Positions 31,244 to 40,426 of a stretch of 64,000 bases of DNA are shown here, piece by piece (positions within the stretch are counted from its first letter, which is position 1; every line of letters starts with the position of its first letter). The stretch lies in the NCBI GenBank assembly GCA_023459495.1, contig JAEWTL010000085.1, positions 62,001 through 126,000 on the forward strand, given 5' to 3'. This stretch comes from Bacillota bacterium. GTDB lineage: Bacteria; Bacillota; Clostridia; Christensenellales; SZUA-584. A model generated the notes under the pieces. That model ran no database searches. It had not been told where the DNA came from and worked only from the letters and a program-made list of their open reading frames with translations. Position numbers and translations under genes: made by a program.

Positions 31244-34141
31244 ATGATCGAATACCAGCTGAAATCGCCTGCGCTTTATCTCAATCTCTTCGCCATCAGG
31301 GCAAAGATCTATACGATAAAATCCCGGCTGAACACATCCATCTGCCCCAGCCCGGAGCCGATACCCTTTGCAGAGCTTAACAGCAGCGCTTTCCATGATG
31401 CAACCCAAGGCGCGCAGTGGGGCAGGCTACATTCCTGCGCGTGGCTGCACATCCGGGGAAAGGTGCCGGAAAGCATGAAGGACCCGGTGCTGCTGCTGGA
31501 TATGACCGGCGAAGGTCTGATCTATACCCCCGAAGGGGAGATGCTGGACGGAGTGACTGCGGTCTGGGCCGGAGGGGACGTGCGGCGCAGCGGGGGCTGG
31601 CGGCTTGTAGCAGAGCTTTCGGGTGTTTCATCCGGCAGTGCCATGGACTACTATATTGACTGCGGCTACAACGGCTTTAACTTTCAGGATAAGGGGCGGG
31701 GGCGATTTCGTGGCGCATATGCCGCGGAGCGGGATGCGGATGCCTTTTCCTACTACTACGACTATTTCACGCTGCTGCTGCTCCATTCCACAACGGACGA
31801 ACGCGATAGAAGGAGGACAATCGGCAAAGCGCTGCGCCTGTCCTTTATGCGGTTTTTAAGGGGCGACACCGCCGGTGCGCGTACAGCGTTGGCTGGACTG
31901 CTGGCTGCGGAGTCTGAATCGCCGCTGACGTTCAGCGCAGTGGGGCACGGGCATCTCGACCTTGCGTGGATGTGGCCGATGCGCGAATCCGTACGCAAGG
32001 CCTCGCGTACCTACGCCATTGCGCTGAAGAACATTGAACGCTATCCTGGCTATATCTACGGCACCAGTCAGCCGCAGCAGCTCCAGTGGATGAAGGAACG
32101 CTATCCGGAGCTCTATGCGCGCGTCAGACAGGCGATCTTTGCGGGCCAGATCGAGCTGCAGGGTGGCTTCTGGGTGGAGTGCGACTGCAACGTGACCGGC
32201 GGGGAATCGCTGGTGCGGCAGGCAGTCTACGGCAAGCGGTTCGCACAGGAGGAGTTCGGGCTGGACATGCGCATGTGCTGGCTGCCCGACGCCTTTGGGT
32301 TCAATGGCAACCTGCCGCAGATACTGAAGGGCTGCGGCATGGACTACTTTTCCACCATCAAAATCACGTGGAACCGGATATACAAGTTTCCCTATCGCAC
32401 ATTCTGGTGGGAGGGAATCGACGGATCGCGGGTGCTCGTACACATGCCGCCGGAAGGGGATTACAACAGCGCCGCCGGGCCGCACAACCTGCTGAGAAGC
32501 CTACGAAACTACCCGGAAAAGGAGCTGGATACCGCGCTGCTGGTTTATGGATCGGGTGACGGCGGCGGCGGGCCGCGTGAATCGCATATGCAGCTGCTCA
32601 AAAGGGAGCACAGCCTCGCGGGTGTCCCGCGCGTACGGTTTTCCACCGCAATCACGTTCTTCGACGCACTGATTCAAAAGGTGATCCCCCATACGTGGAC
32701 GGGCGAGCTGTATCTGGACGTGCATCAGGGCACCTATACCACGCAAGGGAAGAGCAAGCGGTACAACCGGCTGATGGAGCGGCTGCTGCACGACGCCGAA
32801 GCGCTGGCGGTGCTACGTGCAGGGAAAAAGCCGTATCCGCATGCCTTCTTTGAGGAGATATGGAAGGAAACGCTGCTTTACCAGTTCCACGATATTCTGC
32901 CCGGCTCTTCGATTGCCCGCGTGTACGCGGAATCGCATGAGGGCTACAGGCGTATGGAGAGACGGCTGAACGCAGCCATCTCAGATATGTTGCCTCCCGG
33001 CGGCAGTCCGGTTGCTGTCAATTTGACGTCCTTCCGTCGCAGCGAGTATGTGAAGCTGGGAGACAGTTGGTACCATGCCGAGGTGCCGCCCTACGCGGCG
33101 CAGCCAATGGCGCCTTTCGCGAAGGAGGATCAACTATCCTGCACGGGCAACAGCATGTCAAACGGTATCCTGAGGCTGAAGTTCAACGATTACGGCGAGA
33201 TCGTCTCGTGCAAAAACAAAGACGGACATGAGCTTGCCAGAGGCCCGCTGAACCGCCTGATGCTTTATCAGGATCCGTTTGCGTACTTCAACGCGTGGGA
33301 CATCAATGCGCATTATTACAAAAAGCACACCCGAAGGCTTCGGGCGGAAAAGGTCAACGTTACAGTGGACGGCCCGCGTTTAATCCGAAGCTGTGAGTAC
33401 CGCACCGGAAAGTCCGTCATCCGTCAGAACGTGATCCTTGAGCTGCACAGCGACGTGGTGCGCTTTGAAACCACGGCGGACTGGCACGAGACGCATCGCA
33501 TGCTTCGCGCGGACTTTTACCCGGCCGATTACGGTGACAGCGCTGAGTTTGAAATCCAATTCGGGACGATGGCGCGCTCAACCAAAAGCCGGGATACCTA
33601 TGAAGCCTCGCAGTTCGAGGTCTGCGGTCACAAGTGGGCCTCTGTGCATCAAAACGGCAGAGGATTTGCGCTGCTGAACGATTCCAAGTATGGACACCGC
33701 GCAAAAGATGGGCTGCTGAGCATGAACCTGCTGCGTTCCCCCGTGTTCCCGGACAAAACTGCCGACCGGGGAGAGCACGTGTTCACCTACGCCATCTGTC
33801 CCTTGGGTGCGGATAACGCCCATGCGGTGGAGGCTGGATATTGTCTCAACCACCCGCTGTATGCCGGAAACTACGCGCCGTATGACAGCATTGCCTCGGT
33901 GCTTGACACTGGCGTGGTACTGGAGACCATCAAGCAGAGCGAGGACGGCAAAGCAATCGTGCTGCGGCTTTATGAATCGCTGGGAAGGAAAACGCAGACC
34001 GCGCTCTCCACATGCATCCGGTATGACCGTGCCAATTTCTCCGACCTCGTCGAAAACCCGCAGGAGCAGGCCGATCTTACCCGCCTGTGTTTCCGTCCGT
34101 ACGAAATTAAGACGATTCGGCTGGAGGGCGGGCAACTGTAG
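31244..34141 (+). CDS. glycoside hydrolase family 38 alpha-mannosidase
   Basis: The 965-residue protein is a cytoplasmic-type alpha-mannosidase. Family motifs are GHGHLDLAWMWP (metal ligands His237 and Asp239), QPQQLQWMKERYP, GGFWVECDCNVTGGESLVRQ and CWLPDAFGFNGNLPQIL, with Asp349 as the likely nucleophile. The middle three-helix domain includes LYQFHDILPGSSI, and a long C-terminal beta region (about 600-965) follows. The start ATG 31244 follows TTGGAGG. No signal peptide is present. It removes alpha-linked mannose from imported oligosaccharides, and is the last gene of the TetR-controlled operon, before a strong terminator at 34154. Confidence 0.94.
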   Translation: MIEYQLKSPALYLNLFAIRAKIYTIKSRLNTSICPSPEPIPFAELNSSAFHDATQGAQWGRLHSCAWLHIRGKVPESMKDPVLLLDMTGEGLIYTPEGEMLDGVTAVWAGGDVRRSGGWRLVAELSGVSSGSAMDYYIDCGYNGFNFQDKGRGRFRGAYAAERDADAFSYYYDYFTLLLLHSTTDERDRRRTIGKALRLSFMRFLRGDTAGARTALAGLLAAESESPLTFSAVGHGHLDLAWMWPMRESVRKASRTYAIALKNIERYPGYIYGTSQPQQLQWMKERYPELYARVRQAIFAGQIELQGGFWVECDCNVTGGESLVRQAVYGKRFAQEEFGLDMRMCWLPDAFGFNGNLPQILKGCGMDYFSTIKITWNRIYKFPYRTFWWEGIDGSRVLVHMPPEGDYNSAAGPHNLLRSLRNYPEKELDTALLVYGSGDGGGGPRESHMQLLKREHSLAGVPRVRFSTAITFFDALIQKVIPHTWTGELYLDVHQGTYTTQGKSKRYNRLMERLLHDAEALAVLRAGKKPYPHAFFEEIWKETLLYQFHDILPGSSIARVYAESHEGYRRMERRLNAAISDMLPPGGSPVAVNLTSFRRSEYVKLGDSWYHAEVPPYAAQPMAPFAKEDQLSCTGNSMSNGILRLKFNDYGEIVSCKNKDGHELARGPLNRLMLYQDPFAYFNAWDINAHYYKKHTRRLRAEKVNVTVDGPRLIRSCEYRTGKSVIRQNVILELHSDVVRFETTADWHETHRMLRADFYPADYGDSAEFEIQFGTMARSTKSRDTYEASQFEVCGHKWASVHQNGRGFALLNDSKYGHRAKDGLLSMNLLRSPVFPDKTADRGEHVFTYAICPLGADNAHAVEAGYCLNHPLYAGNYAPYDSIASVLDTGVVLETIKQSEDGKAIVLRLYESLGRKTQTALSTCIRYDRANFSDLVENPQEQADLTRLCFRPYEIKTIRLEGGQL

Positions 34142-34153
34142 ACGGTCAATCCG

Positions 34154-34203
34154 AAGCAGGTGGGTGCTAATCTTGATCTTTTAGCACCGCCTGCTTTTCT
34201 TTG
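34154..34203 (+). terminator. terminator of the glycoside hydrolase operon
   Basis: A long hairpin forms from AAGCAGG and GGTGCTAA (34154-34170) with TTAGCACC and CCTGCTT (34181-34196), followed by TTTCTTT. It overlaps the last codons of the convergent minus-strand gene. Confidence 0.8.
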
Positions 34204-34937
34204 CCCCAGTCGATGGTACTTAGCGCCCAGAGGATTACGTTGGAGCCGTAGAATATCCATACCAGACAGAATGCGATTGCCGATATTCTGCCGAGATCAA
34301 GGTTGAAGAGCTCGCCGAGTATCTCTGTCGCGAACCAGCCGGTGGCAGCCAATCCCATCATGACGGCATTTTTCATGGGATACAGGCGACTGCGCACCGT
34401 CTCCCACGCGAACCACATTGTAGTGCAGAAGAAGAACGTATAGATGGGCGCGATTACCGCATGCCCTACCCGCGCAATATCTTTCCAGAGGATGATGAGC
34501 GCCACAGCCGCAACGCCGTATATGACGACGGGCAGCCAGAGTCGTTTCCATGTCAGATGCCGGATGCAGTACCAGCCGCTGCGGATGCGCAGGATGAGCA
34601 GGGCATGCGCAACGATGGACAGCACCCCGCCGACCATAAACGTGAGGCCGCCCACGGTTTCGGTGGCGCTCAGCGGCACGATGCTCATCAAAATGTCTGT
34701 GACGAACATGCAGACAAACGTGGCAACCAACAGTCCCCATCCCTTGATGCTTTGCTTTTTCATCGCCAATACCAGCACAAGGCTCAGCAGCGTAACGACC
34801 GGCTTGGCATAGAAGGAGTAGACGCTCCCGGTAGCATAGGAGAAATTCATCCAGTCGACAGTGATGGCGGAAGTGAGTACGACCAAGGCCAAAGCCGTGA
34901 GACCGATCAGCACAGGGGTTTGATTCGCCTTTTGCAT
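34167..34937 (-). CDS. YhhN-like (lysoplasmalogenase-type) membrane protein
   Basis: The 256-residue product has about eight hydrophobic helices, beginning LIGLTALALVVLTSA, with VYSFYAKPVVTLLSLVLVLAM, TDILMSIVPL and VGGVLSIVAHALLIL. The KP in the second helix region and the D near FVTDIL resemble the YhhN/TMEM86 family, whose animal member hydrolyses lysoplasmalogens. The longer C-terminal half (IYTFFFCTTMWFAWETVRSR) fits less well, so the assignment is tentative. The start ATG 34937 lies behind GGGAGGAC. The gene is alone and convergent with the glycosidase operon. Confidence 0.65.
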   Translation of the reverse strand: MQKANQTPVLIGLTALALVVLTSAITVDWMNFSYATGSVYSFYAKPVVTLLSLVLVLAMKKQSIKGWGLLVATFVCMFVTDILMSIVPLSATETVGGLTFMVGGVLSIVAHALLILRIRSGWYCIRHLTWKRLWLPVVIYGVAAVALIILWKDIARVGHAVIAPIYTFFFCTTMWFAWETVRSRLYPMKNAVMMGLAATGWFATEILGELFNLDLGRISAIAFCLVWIFYGSNVILWALSTIDWGKEKQAVLKDQD

Positions 34938-35085
34938 TTCCTGTCCTCCCATTCCTGTATGAAATTTTAATCTTAAAATTTTTAAAGCGCTACAGCATAC
35001 TTCCACGTGCAGCGGCTTTCTCCTTCTTTCTGGGGCTAACAGTTAACAGGCTGATTAAAGAATGTTGAAAAGAAGTGATTGTCCA

Positions 35086-35114
35086 TTGACAAATCGGAGA
35101 TTCCATACTAAAGT
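35086..35114 (+). promoter_or_regulatory. sigma-A promoter of htpG
   Basis: TTGACA at 35086-35091 and TAAAGT at 35109-35114 are separated by 17 bases. The CIRCE operator starts four bases after the -10 box. The stretch 34938-35085 upstream shows nothing else clear. Confidence 0.7.
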
Positions 35115-35118
35115 ATTG

Positions 35119-35145
35119 TTAGCACTCTATAATGATGAGTGCTAA
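35119..35145 (+). promoter_or_regulatory. CIRCE element (HrcA operator)
   Basis: TTAGCACTC-N9-GAGTGCTAA is an exact match to the CIRCE inverted repeat bound by the heat-shock repressor HrcA. It covers the predicted transcript start of htpG. Confidence 0.95.
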
Positions 35146-35172
35146 AGCAACGGTTTCAGGGAGGTCATTTGC

Positions 35173-37041
35173 ATGGCAAAAAAACAATTCAAAACCGAGT
35201 CCAAGCGGCTGCTGGATCTGATGATTCATTCCATCTACACGCACAAGGAGGTGTTCCTGCGGGAGCTGATCTCCAACGCGAGCGATGCCATCGACAAGAT
35301 TTATTACAAGGCGCTGACGGATGAGAACATCGTGTTCAACAAGGACGATTATTTTATCCGCATTACGGTGGATAAGGAAAACCGCACGCTGACGGTTTCC
35401 GATACGGGCATCGGCATGACGAAGGACGAGCTTGACGATAACCTCGGCGTCATCGCCAAGAGCGGTTCGCTGCAGTTTAAGCAGGATAACGAGCAGCAGG
35501 AGGATTACGGCATCATCGGCCAGTTTGGCGTGGGCTTTTACTCCGCGTTCATGGTGGCGGAATCCGTGACCGTGGTCAGCCGCGCATACGGCAGCGACGA
35601 AGCGTGGGTATGGGAGTCTTCCGGCGTAGAAGGGTACAGCATCCGGGCGGGCGAAAAGGATACGGTCGGTACGGACATCGTCTTGAAGATCAAGCCGGAC
35701 ACGGACGACGAGAAGTACGACGAGTTTCTGGAGGAGTACAAGCTGCGTTCGCTGATCAAAAAGTACTCTGATTTCATCCGCTACCCCATCAAGATGGAGG
35801 CCACAAAGAGCCGTCTGAAGGAAGGCAGTGAGGACGAATACGAGCAGTACAAAGAGGAAGAGACCGTCAACTCTATGGTACCCATCTGGCGCAAGAACAA
35901 GCAGGAGTTAAAGCCAGAGGACTACGAGAATTTCTATGCGGAGAAGCACTATGGCTTCGACAAGCCACTCAAATACGTGCACATAAGCGCTGAGGGACTG
36001 CACGGCTACAATGCGATCCTGTATATCCCGCAGCGCACGCCCTTCGACTTCTACACCAAGGAGTACGAGAAGGGGCTGGCGCTTTACTCCAATGGCGTGC
36101 TCATCATGCAAAAGTGCGGCGACCTGCTGCCCGACTACTACAGCTTTGTGCAGGGTCTTGTGGACACGGACGACCTGTCGCTGAACATCTCGCGCGAGAT
36201 GCTGCAGCATAACCGGCAGTTAAAGCAGATTGCGCAGAGCATCAAGAGCAAGATCAAGCGCGAGCTTTTGGGGCTGCTGACGGACGACCGTGAAAAATAT
36301 GAGACCTTTTTCAATGCATTTGGGCGCCACCTGAAGTTCGGCGTGTATTCGAGCTACGGGCAGGACAAAGAGGAGTTGCAGGACCTGCTGATGTTCTACT
36401 CCTCCACCGAGAAGAAGCTGGTGACGCTGGCCGAGTATGTGGAGCGCATGAAGGAGGACCAGAAGTACATCTATTACGCTTCGGGCGATACGGTGGAGCG
36501 CATTGCGCGCTTGCCGCAGACCGAGCTTGTGGCGGACAAAGGGTATGAAATACTCTATTTCACCGAGGACGTGGACGAGTTCGCGATCCAGATGCTGCGT
36601 AGCTATAGTGAAAAGGAGTTCCGCTCTGTCTCGGGCGACGACCTTGGATTGGGCGAGAGCGAAGCCCCGGTCACGGACGACGACGGTAAAGCGCTCTTTG
36701 AGAAGATGAAGGAGATCCTTTCCGGCAAGGTGGCGGAAGTGCGCGCGTCGCAGCGGTTGAAGAGTTACCCGGTTTGTCTGGTCAGTGAAGGCGACATCTC
36801 AATCGAGATGGAAAAGGTTTTGAGCGCCATGCCGGAGCGCCCGGATGTGAAAGCGAACAAGGTGATCGAAATCAACACGGGCCACGAGTTGTACGGCGTG
36901 CTGAAGGAAGCGGCGAAAAATGATCCGGATAAGCTTGCGCTGTATACGAAGCTGCTCTATGACCAGGCGCTGCTCATTGAAGGCCTGCCGGTGGAGGACA
37001 TGCAGCAGTTCGCAAGCGACATGACCAAACTGATGAAGTAA
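35173..37041 (+). CDS. htpG: HtpG, Hsp90-family chaperone
   Basis: The 622-residue protein is a cytoplasmic ATP-dependent chaperone. The N-terminal ATP domain (about 1-215) has RELISNASDAIDK, DTGIGMTKDEL and GQFGVGFYSAFMVA. The middle domain contains KYVHISAEGL and LNISREMLQHNR; the C-terminal dimer domain ends in LPVEDMQQFASDMTKLMK. The length is normal for bacterial HtpG. The start ATG 35173 follows AGGGAGG. Control by CIRCE/HrcA is clear from the operator; in Bacillus subtilis htpG lacks this element, so the heat-shock wiring differs from that model. Confidence 0.98.
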   Translation: MAKKQFKTESKRLLDLMIHSIYTHKEVFLRELISNASDAIDKIYYKALTDENIVFNKDDYFIRITVDKENRTLTVSDTGIGMTKDELDDNLGVIAKSGSLQFKQDNEQQEDYGIIGQFGVGFYSAFMVAESVTVVSRAYGSDEAWVWESSGVEGYSIRAGEKDTVGTDIVLKIKPDTDDEKYDEFLEEYKLRSLIKKYSDFIRYPIKMEATKSRLKEGSEDEYEQYKEEETVNSMVPIWRKNKQELKPEDYENFYAEKHYGFDKPLKYVHISAEGLHGYNAILYIPQRTPFDFYTKEYEKGLALYSNGVLIMQKCGDLLPDYYSFVQGLVDTDDLSLNISREMLQHNRQLKQIAQSIKSKIKRELLGLLTDDREKYETFFNAFGRHLKFGVYSSYGQDKEELQDLLMFYSSTEKKLVTLAEYVERMKEDQKYIYYASGDTVERIARLPQTELVADKGYEILYFTEDVDEFAIQMLRSYSEKEFRSVSGDDLGLGESEAPVTDDDGKALFEKMKEILSGKVAEVRASQRLKSYPVCLVSEGDISIEMEKVLSAMPERPDVKANKVIEINTGHELYGVLKEAAKNDPDKLALYTKLLYDQALLIEGLPVEDMQQFASDMTKLMK

Positions 37042-37061
37042 TGATGTAGAGATAAGGCCCA

Positions 37062-37128
37062 TGTGGAGGCTCCGCCTCCACGCCACCGCTCAAGGGGCAA
37101 TGCCCCTTGAGAATCCTCATTGTACGAA
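37062..37128 (+). repeat. dispersed stem-loop element, copy 2
   Basis: TGGAGGC-TCC-GCCTCCA, the linker CGCCACCG, CTCAAGGGGCAATGCCCCTTGAG and AATCCTCATTGTACGAA match copies at 9728 and 63631. This copy lacks the third hairpin and lies 21 bases after htpG. Confidence 0.85.
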
Positions 37129-37158
37129 AAAATGAATTTACACCATTGGCTACTAAGC

Positions 37159-37193
37159 AGGACACTGGGCTACCGTTCAGTGTCCTCTTTTTT
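37159..37193 (+). terminator. terminator downstream of htpG
   Basis: AGGACACTG at 37159-37167 pairs with CAGTGTCCT at 37178-37186, followed by CTTTTTT. Confidence 0.8.
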
Positions 37194-37245
37194 ATATAAA
37201 ACGGGCCATTGATAAAGCGGCAAATTTCGACGGGAAGTTTTGTTT

Positions 37246-37274
37246 TTGACATCGAACCGGCTGAAAGTTATAAT
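37246..37274 (+). promoter_or_regulatory. consensus sigma-A promoter of the SH3-protein gene
   Basis: TTGACA at 37246-37251 and TATAAT at 37269-37274, with a 17-base spacer, match the consensus exactly. Confidence 0.85.
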
Positions 37275-37370
37275 AGGGACAAGGTTAAATGCCGCAAGGC
37301 GCGATTGCGCTGTTTCCGGCGGCGGTTTCATGGTGATGGTGGAGTATACCCGAGGGAGGCCGACGGGAGT

Positions 37371-38807
37371 ATGATTCGAAATTCAAAAGCAGGCAAAATT
37401 TTATCGGCTGCGCTTGTCGCCATACTGTTTTTTTCAGCGCTTACTTTTTGCCCGCCGCAGGCCAGTGCCGCTGCTTCCAGCACAGGCACGGTCAATACGG
37501 CGGATACCAACCTTAGGGAGCAGGCCACAACAACATCCGCAGTGCTTGCTGCCATACCCAAAGGCGCTTCGGTTACGGTTATGGGCGGCGAAAGCGGCGG
37601 CTGGTATCAGGTGACGTACAATACCTACACGGGCTATGTCCGCGCGGACTTTATCGACGTGCTGGTCACCGGGCTTTCAGACCCGGGTGTGATTATTGAG
37701 GAAACACAGGTGCGCGAGCAGCCGGACAGCACCAGCGCGGTGATGGGCACGCTCACGACCCCGACCGAGGTGACGGTTACCGCCACCTATGGCGATATGT
37801 ACGGCATCAAGGCGGGCAGCATTACCGGGTATGTGCCGCAGCATTGCGTCCATAAATACAACATCATCACGCTCAACCTAAACGCCACGATTACATCGGG
37901 CGGCGTCAATATGCGCAGCCTGCCCAATACCTCATCCGAGGTGGTGACGGTGCTGTCGCGCGGCGCTTCCGTTAAAGCGGTCAGCATACAGGATCATTGG
38001 GTGAAGATCACTTATTCCGGGAACACCGGCTACGTTCGGGGCGATTTCGTTAGCTACAATTATTCGAACCCGGTAACAGATATGTATCCCGGCATGCGCG
38101 GCCAGGCAATCGGCACGCTGCAGGTGGCGCTGCGTAAAAAGGGTTTCTTCCACGTCGCGGCGAACGGCGTGTACGGCAACGCAACGAAGGCTGCGGTCAA
38201 GGCGTTTCAGGAGTCGGTCTATCTGGACGCGGACGGTGTAGCGGGCAAGCAGACGCTGCTGCTGCTGTTTGGCGCGGCGGATGTTGGTAAACTGTGGAAC
38301 AACTACCGCACAGAGATGGATGCGCAGGCGCCGCAGCAAAGCGGGAACGTAATACTGGTGGACTGGTTCGACACGGACAGCAGAAAAGGGATGCAGAGCA
38401 TCATGAAAAAAGGCGTTTCGTTCGAGGTGATCGACGTTCGCACCGGAATTCACTGGAACATGGTGCGTTTTGGTGACGTTACCGCTCACTGGCATGCTGA
38501 TGTATGCCCGATGACGAAATCCGATACAGCGGCAATGAAAGAGGCCTGGGGAGGGGAATTGAACGCATCCAGAAGGCCGGTTTGGGTGAAATATGACGGC
38601 AAATACTACGCCGCCAGCCTAATGGGATACGTGCATAACACCGATCCGATCGGCGATAACGGCATGGACGGTCAGGTCTGCCTGCATTTCCGCGGCAGCA
38701 AGATCCACGAGTCGGCCCGCATCGATGAGGCGCATCAGGCGTGTATCATGGCGGCCTTTGAAAATGCCGCAAAGCTGGATGCCTACATCAGCAACGGCAA
38801 GGTTTGA
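37371..38807 (+). CDS. exported SH3/peptidoglycan-binding protein with unknown C-terminal domain
   Basis: The 478-residue protein starts at ATG 37371 and has a signal peptide ending near ASAAA (about residue 35). Three bacterial SH3 domains follow (about 40-95, 105-160, 170-228; repeats of GYVRADFIDV-like ends). Then comes a PG_binding_1 domain (about 235-295, GTLQVALRKKGFFHV and KAAVKAFQES). The last 160 residues form a domain with conserved-looking HWHADVCPMT, YDGKYYAASLMGYVHN and CLHFRGSKIHES. The His and Cys residues there suggest a metal site or a peptidase-like centre, but I cannot name the family. The protein probably binds the cell wall outside the membrane. The ribosome site GGGAGG lies ten or more bases upstream. 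Confidence 0.85.
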   Translation: MIRNSKAGKILSAALVAILFFSALTFCPPQASAAASSTGTVNTADTNLREQATTTSAVLAAIPKGASVTVMGGESGGWYQVTYNTYTGYVRADFIDVLVTGLSDPGVIIEETQVREQPDSTSAVMGTLTTPTEVTVTATYGDMYGIKAGSITGYVPQHCVHKYNIITLNLNATITSGGVNMRSLPNTSSEVVTVLSRGASVKAVSIQDHWVKITYSGNTGYVRGDFVSYNYSNPVTDMYPGMRGQAIGTLQVALRKKGFFHVAANGVYGNATKAAVKAFQESVYLDADGVAGKQTLLLLFGAADVGKLWNNYRTEMDAQAPQQSGNVILVDWFDTDSRKGMQSIMKKGVSFEVIDVRTGIHWNMVRFGDVTAHWHADVCPMTKSDTAAMKEAWGGELNASRRPVWVKYDGKYYAASLMGYVHNTDPIGDNGMDGQVCLHFRGSKIHESARIDEAHQACIMAAFENAAKLDAYISNGKV

Positions 38808-38822
38808 CGGACAGGAAGGCTT

Positions 38823-39629
38823 ATGAAAAAAGTTTTAAGCATTTTAATCATATTCATAATGGCCGCGGCAATGCTCGCGGGCTGCGCTGATCCGGCTTCC
38901 GCCTCGGCTGCCGCCGGGACGACGCCCTCGCTGTCACCCGATGGTACGCCCGTTCCCACGACGCCGCCGGATACCGTGCTGGCTACGCCGGAGCCAAACG
39001 ACGGGCTGGATGGCGCGCTCTCCGTGGACGGCTGGACGTACTATCTCAACGAGGAAGATGCGATCACAGCGGAATATGGGGAGGACCCGCCGCTATGCCG
39101 CAAGAACGACGAGACCGCTGAAGCGGAGGATATGGGCCTGCGCGGGTTTCAGTTCGATATCATCGGAAGCTATCTCTATCTCGACTCCAACTATGCCGAT
39201 TTGGACGAGAACGGCAACCAGACGTGGTATACGACCCGGATGAGCCTTGACGGCACGGGCCAGCGGCGGCTGGAGTACCGCAGCATGTCCGAAAGGCTCA
39301 TACCGGAAGGCTCCAGCCAGTTCTATTTCACGGTTGCGGGGGACAGTGCGGTGTACATCTCCGACTTCGCCTGTGAAAATATAACGGTGCTGATGATTAC
39401 GCTGCCCGACAGCAACGATCTGGACAGCAAGCTCGGTTCCAAAAAAGAGCTTCAGCTCGACATCTCCGAAGTCGAAGGCGGGATCATCACCTTTGCAGTC
39501 ACGTACCTCACGCCCGAGGGCATTCAGATGTACAAGGGCACGTACAAGATCAGCATAGACGGCACAACCGTCGAAAAGATCAGCGGCACTTACTACGACT
39601 ACCAGTCGATTCAAAACACGCTGGATTAG
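38823..39629 (+). CDS. lipoprotein, DUF5050-like
   Basis: The 268-residue product has a lipoprotein signal with lipobox MLAGC (Cys21), a Ser/Thr/Pro linker (about 22-62), then a domain that begins LSVDGWTYYLNEED and continues with TTRMSLDGTGQRRLEYRSMS. Such WTYYLN and LDGTG repeats occur in propeller-like DUF5050 domains of Firmicutes exported proteins. Two or three blades are visible, fewer than a full propeller. It starts 15 bases after the SH3-protein gene, with GACAGGAAGG upstream, and is likely co-transcribed. The function is unknown; a wall-associated role with its neighbour is possible. Confidence 0.78.
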   Translation: MKKVLSILIIFIMAAAMLAGCADPASASAAAGTTPSLSPDGTPVPTTPPDTVLATPEPNDGLDGALSVDGWTYYLNEEDAITAEYGEDPPLCRKNDETAEAEDMGLRGFQFDIIGSYLYLDSNYADLDENGNQTWYTTRMSLDGTGQRRLEYRSMSERLIPEGSSQFYFTVAGDSAVYISDFACENITVLMITLPDSNDLDSKLGSKKELQLDISEVEGGIITFAVTYLTPEGIQMYKGTYKISIDGTTVEKISGTYYDYQSIQNTLD

Positions 39630-39641
39630 CAGGACTACATG

Positions 39642-39674
39642 GCGGCTTCGCAAACAGGGCGGAGCCGCTTTTAT
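39642..39674 (+). terminator. terminator after the lipoprotein gene
   Basis: GCGGCT at 39642-39647 pairs with AGCCGC at 39663-39668 and is followed by TTTTAT. Confidence 0.65.
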
Positions 39675-39725
39675 ATGAGAAGAAAGTGATTCTGTCCATT
39701 TGTATGGTGAGGAGGATGAAGATCC

Positions 39726-40352
39726 ATGGATTTCTATCAGGCCATCGAAAGCCGCAGAACCGTTCGGGATTTCAAGGACATTCCGATCGATGCTGAAGTC
39801 ATCAAACGGATTCTATCCGCAGGTCTTAAAGCGCCCAGCAACGACCACATGCGCAGTTGGGAGTTTGTTGTCGTCACGGATAAGGCAGTGGCGGCACAGA
39901 TTCTCAAAAAGATACCCAAGAAGGTTTCCGACAAGCGGCTGGACTTTATTATGCAGTCGTGGAAGCTGAAGGACCCTGTTCAGCAGGAAATGTACAAGGA
40001 CGGGATACCGAAACAATATCAGATGCTATATGGCGCAGGCTGCCTCATTCTGCCCTTCTATAAGCAGCCGGGAACGCTGCTGAAGCCCAAGGCCATCAGC
40101 TCGCTGAACGGCTTTGCTTCCATCTGGTGTTGCATCGAAAACATACTGCTGGCCGCCACGGCCGAAGGGCTGGGATGTGCGTTCCGGATTCCGCTGGGCA
40201 GCGAGGCAGAGTATATCATGGAACTGCTCCATCATCCGGCGGATTATGTGCTGCCCTGCTGCATCGGGATCGGGTATCCGGCACAGGACGCGGCGAGGCC
40301 AGAGCAAAAGGAAATATCAGTGGAGGAAAGGATACATTTCAACCAGTGGTGA
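39726..40352 (+). CDS. nitroreductase family protein
   Basis: The 208-residue FMN-dependent protein has the nitroreductase N-terminal signature FYQAIESRRTVRDFKD, a second flavin-contact region LKAPSNDHMRSWEFVVV and a C-terminal IENILLAATAEGLGCAFRIP. These enzymes reduce nitro groups, quinones or enones with NAD(P)H; the physiological substrate is unknown. A related protein of similar length is encoded at 59950. The start ATG 39726 has GAGGAGG about ten bases upstream. The next gene is unrelated in composition. Confidence 0.9.
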   Translation: MDFYQAIESRRTVRDFKDIPIDAEVIKRILSAGLKAPSNDHMRSWEFVVVTDKAVAAQILKKIPKKVSDKRLDFIMQSWKLKDPVQQEMYKDGIPKQYQMLYGAGCLILPFYKQPGTLLKPKAISSLNGFASIWCCIENILLAATAEGLGCAFRIPLGSEAEYIMELLHHPADYVLPCCIGIGYPAQDAARPEQKEISVEERIHFNQW

Positions 40353-40426
40353 AGCGCAGGAATGCAATAATTAGCGCATTTAAAAAGATTTGGAATGGAA
40401 TTACCAAGATTGAGTCGGGATTAAGA

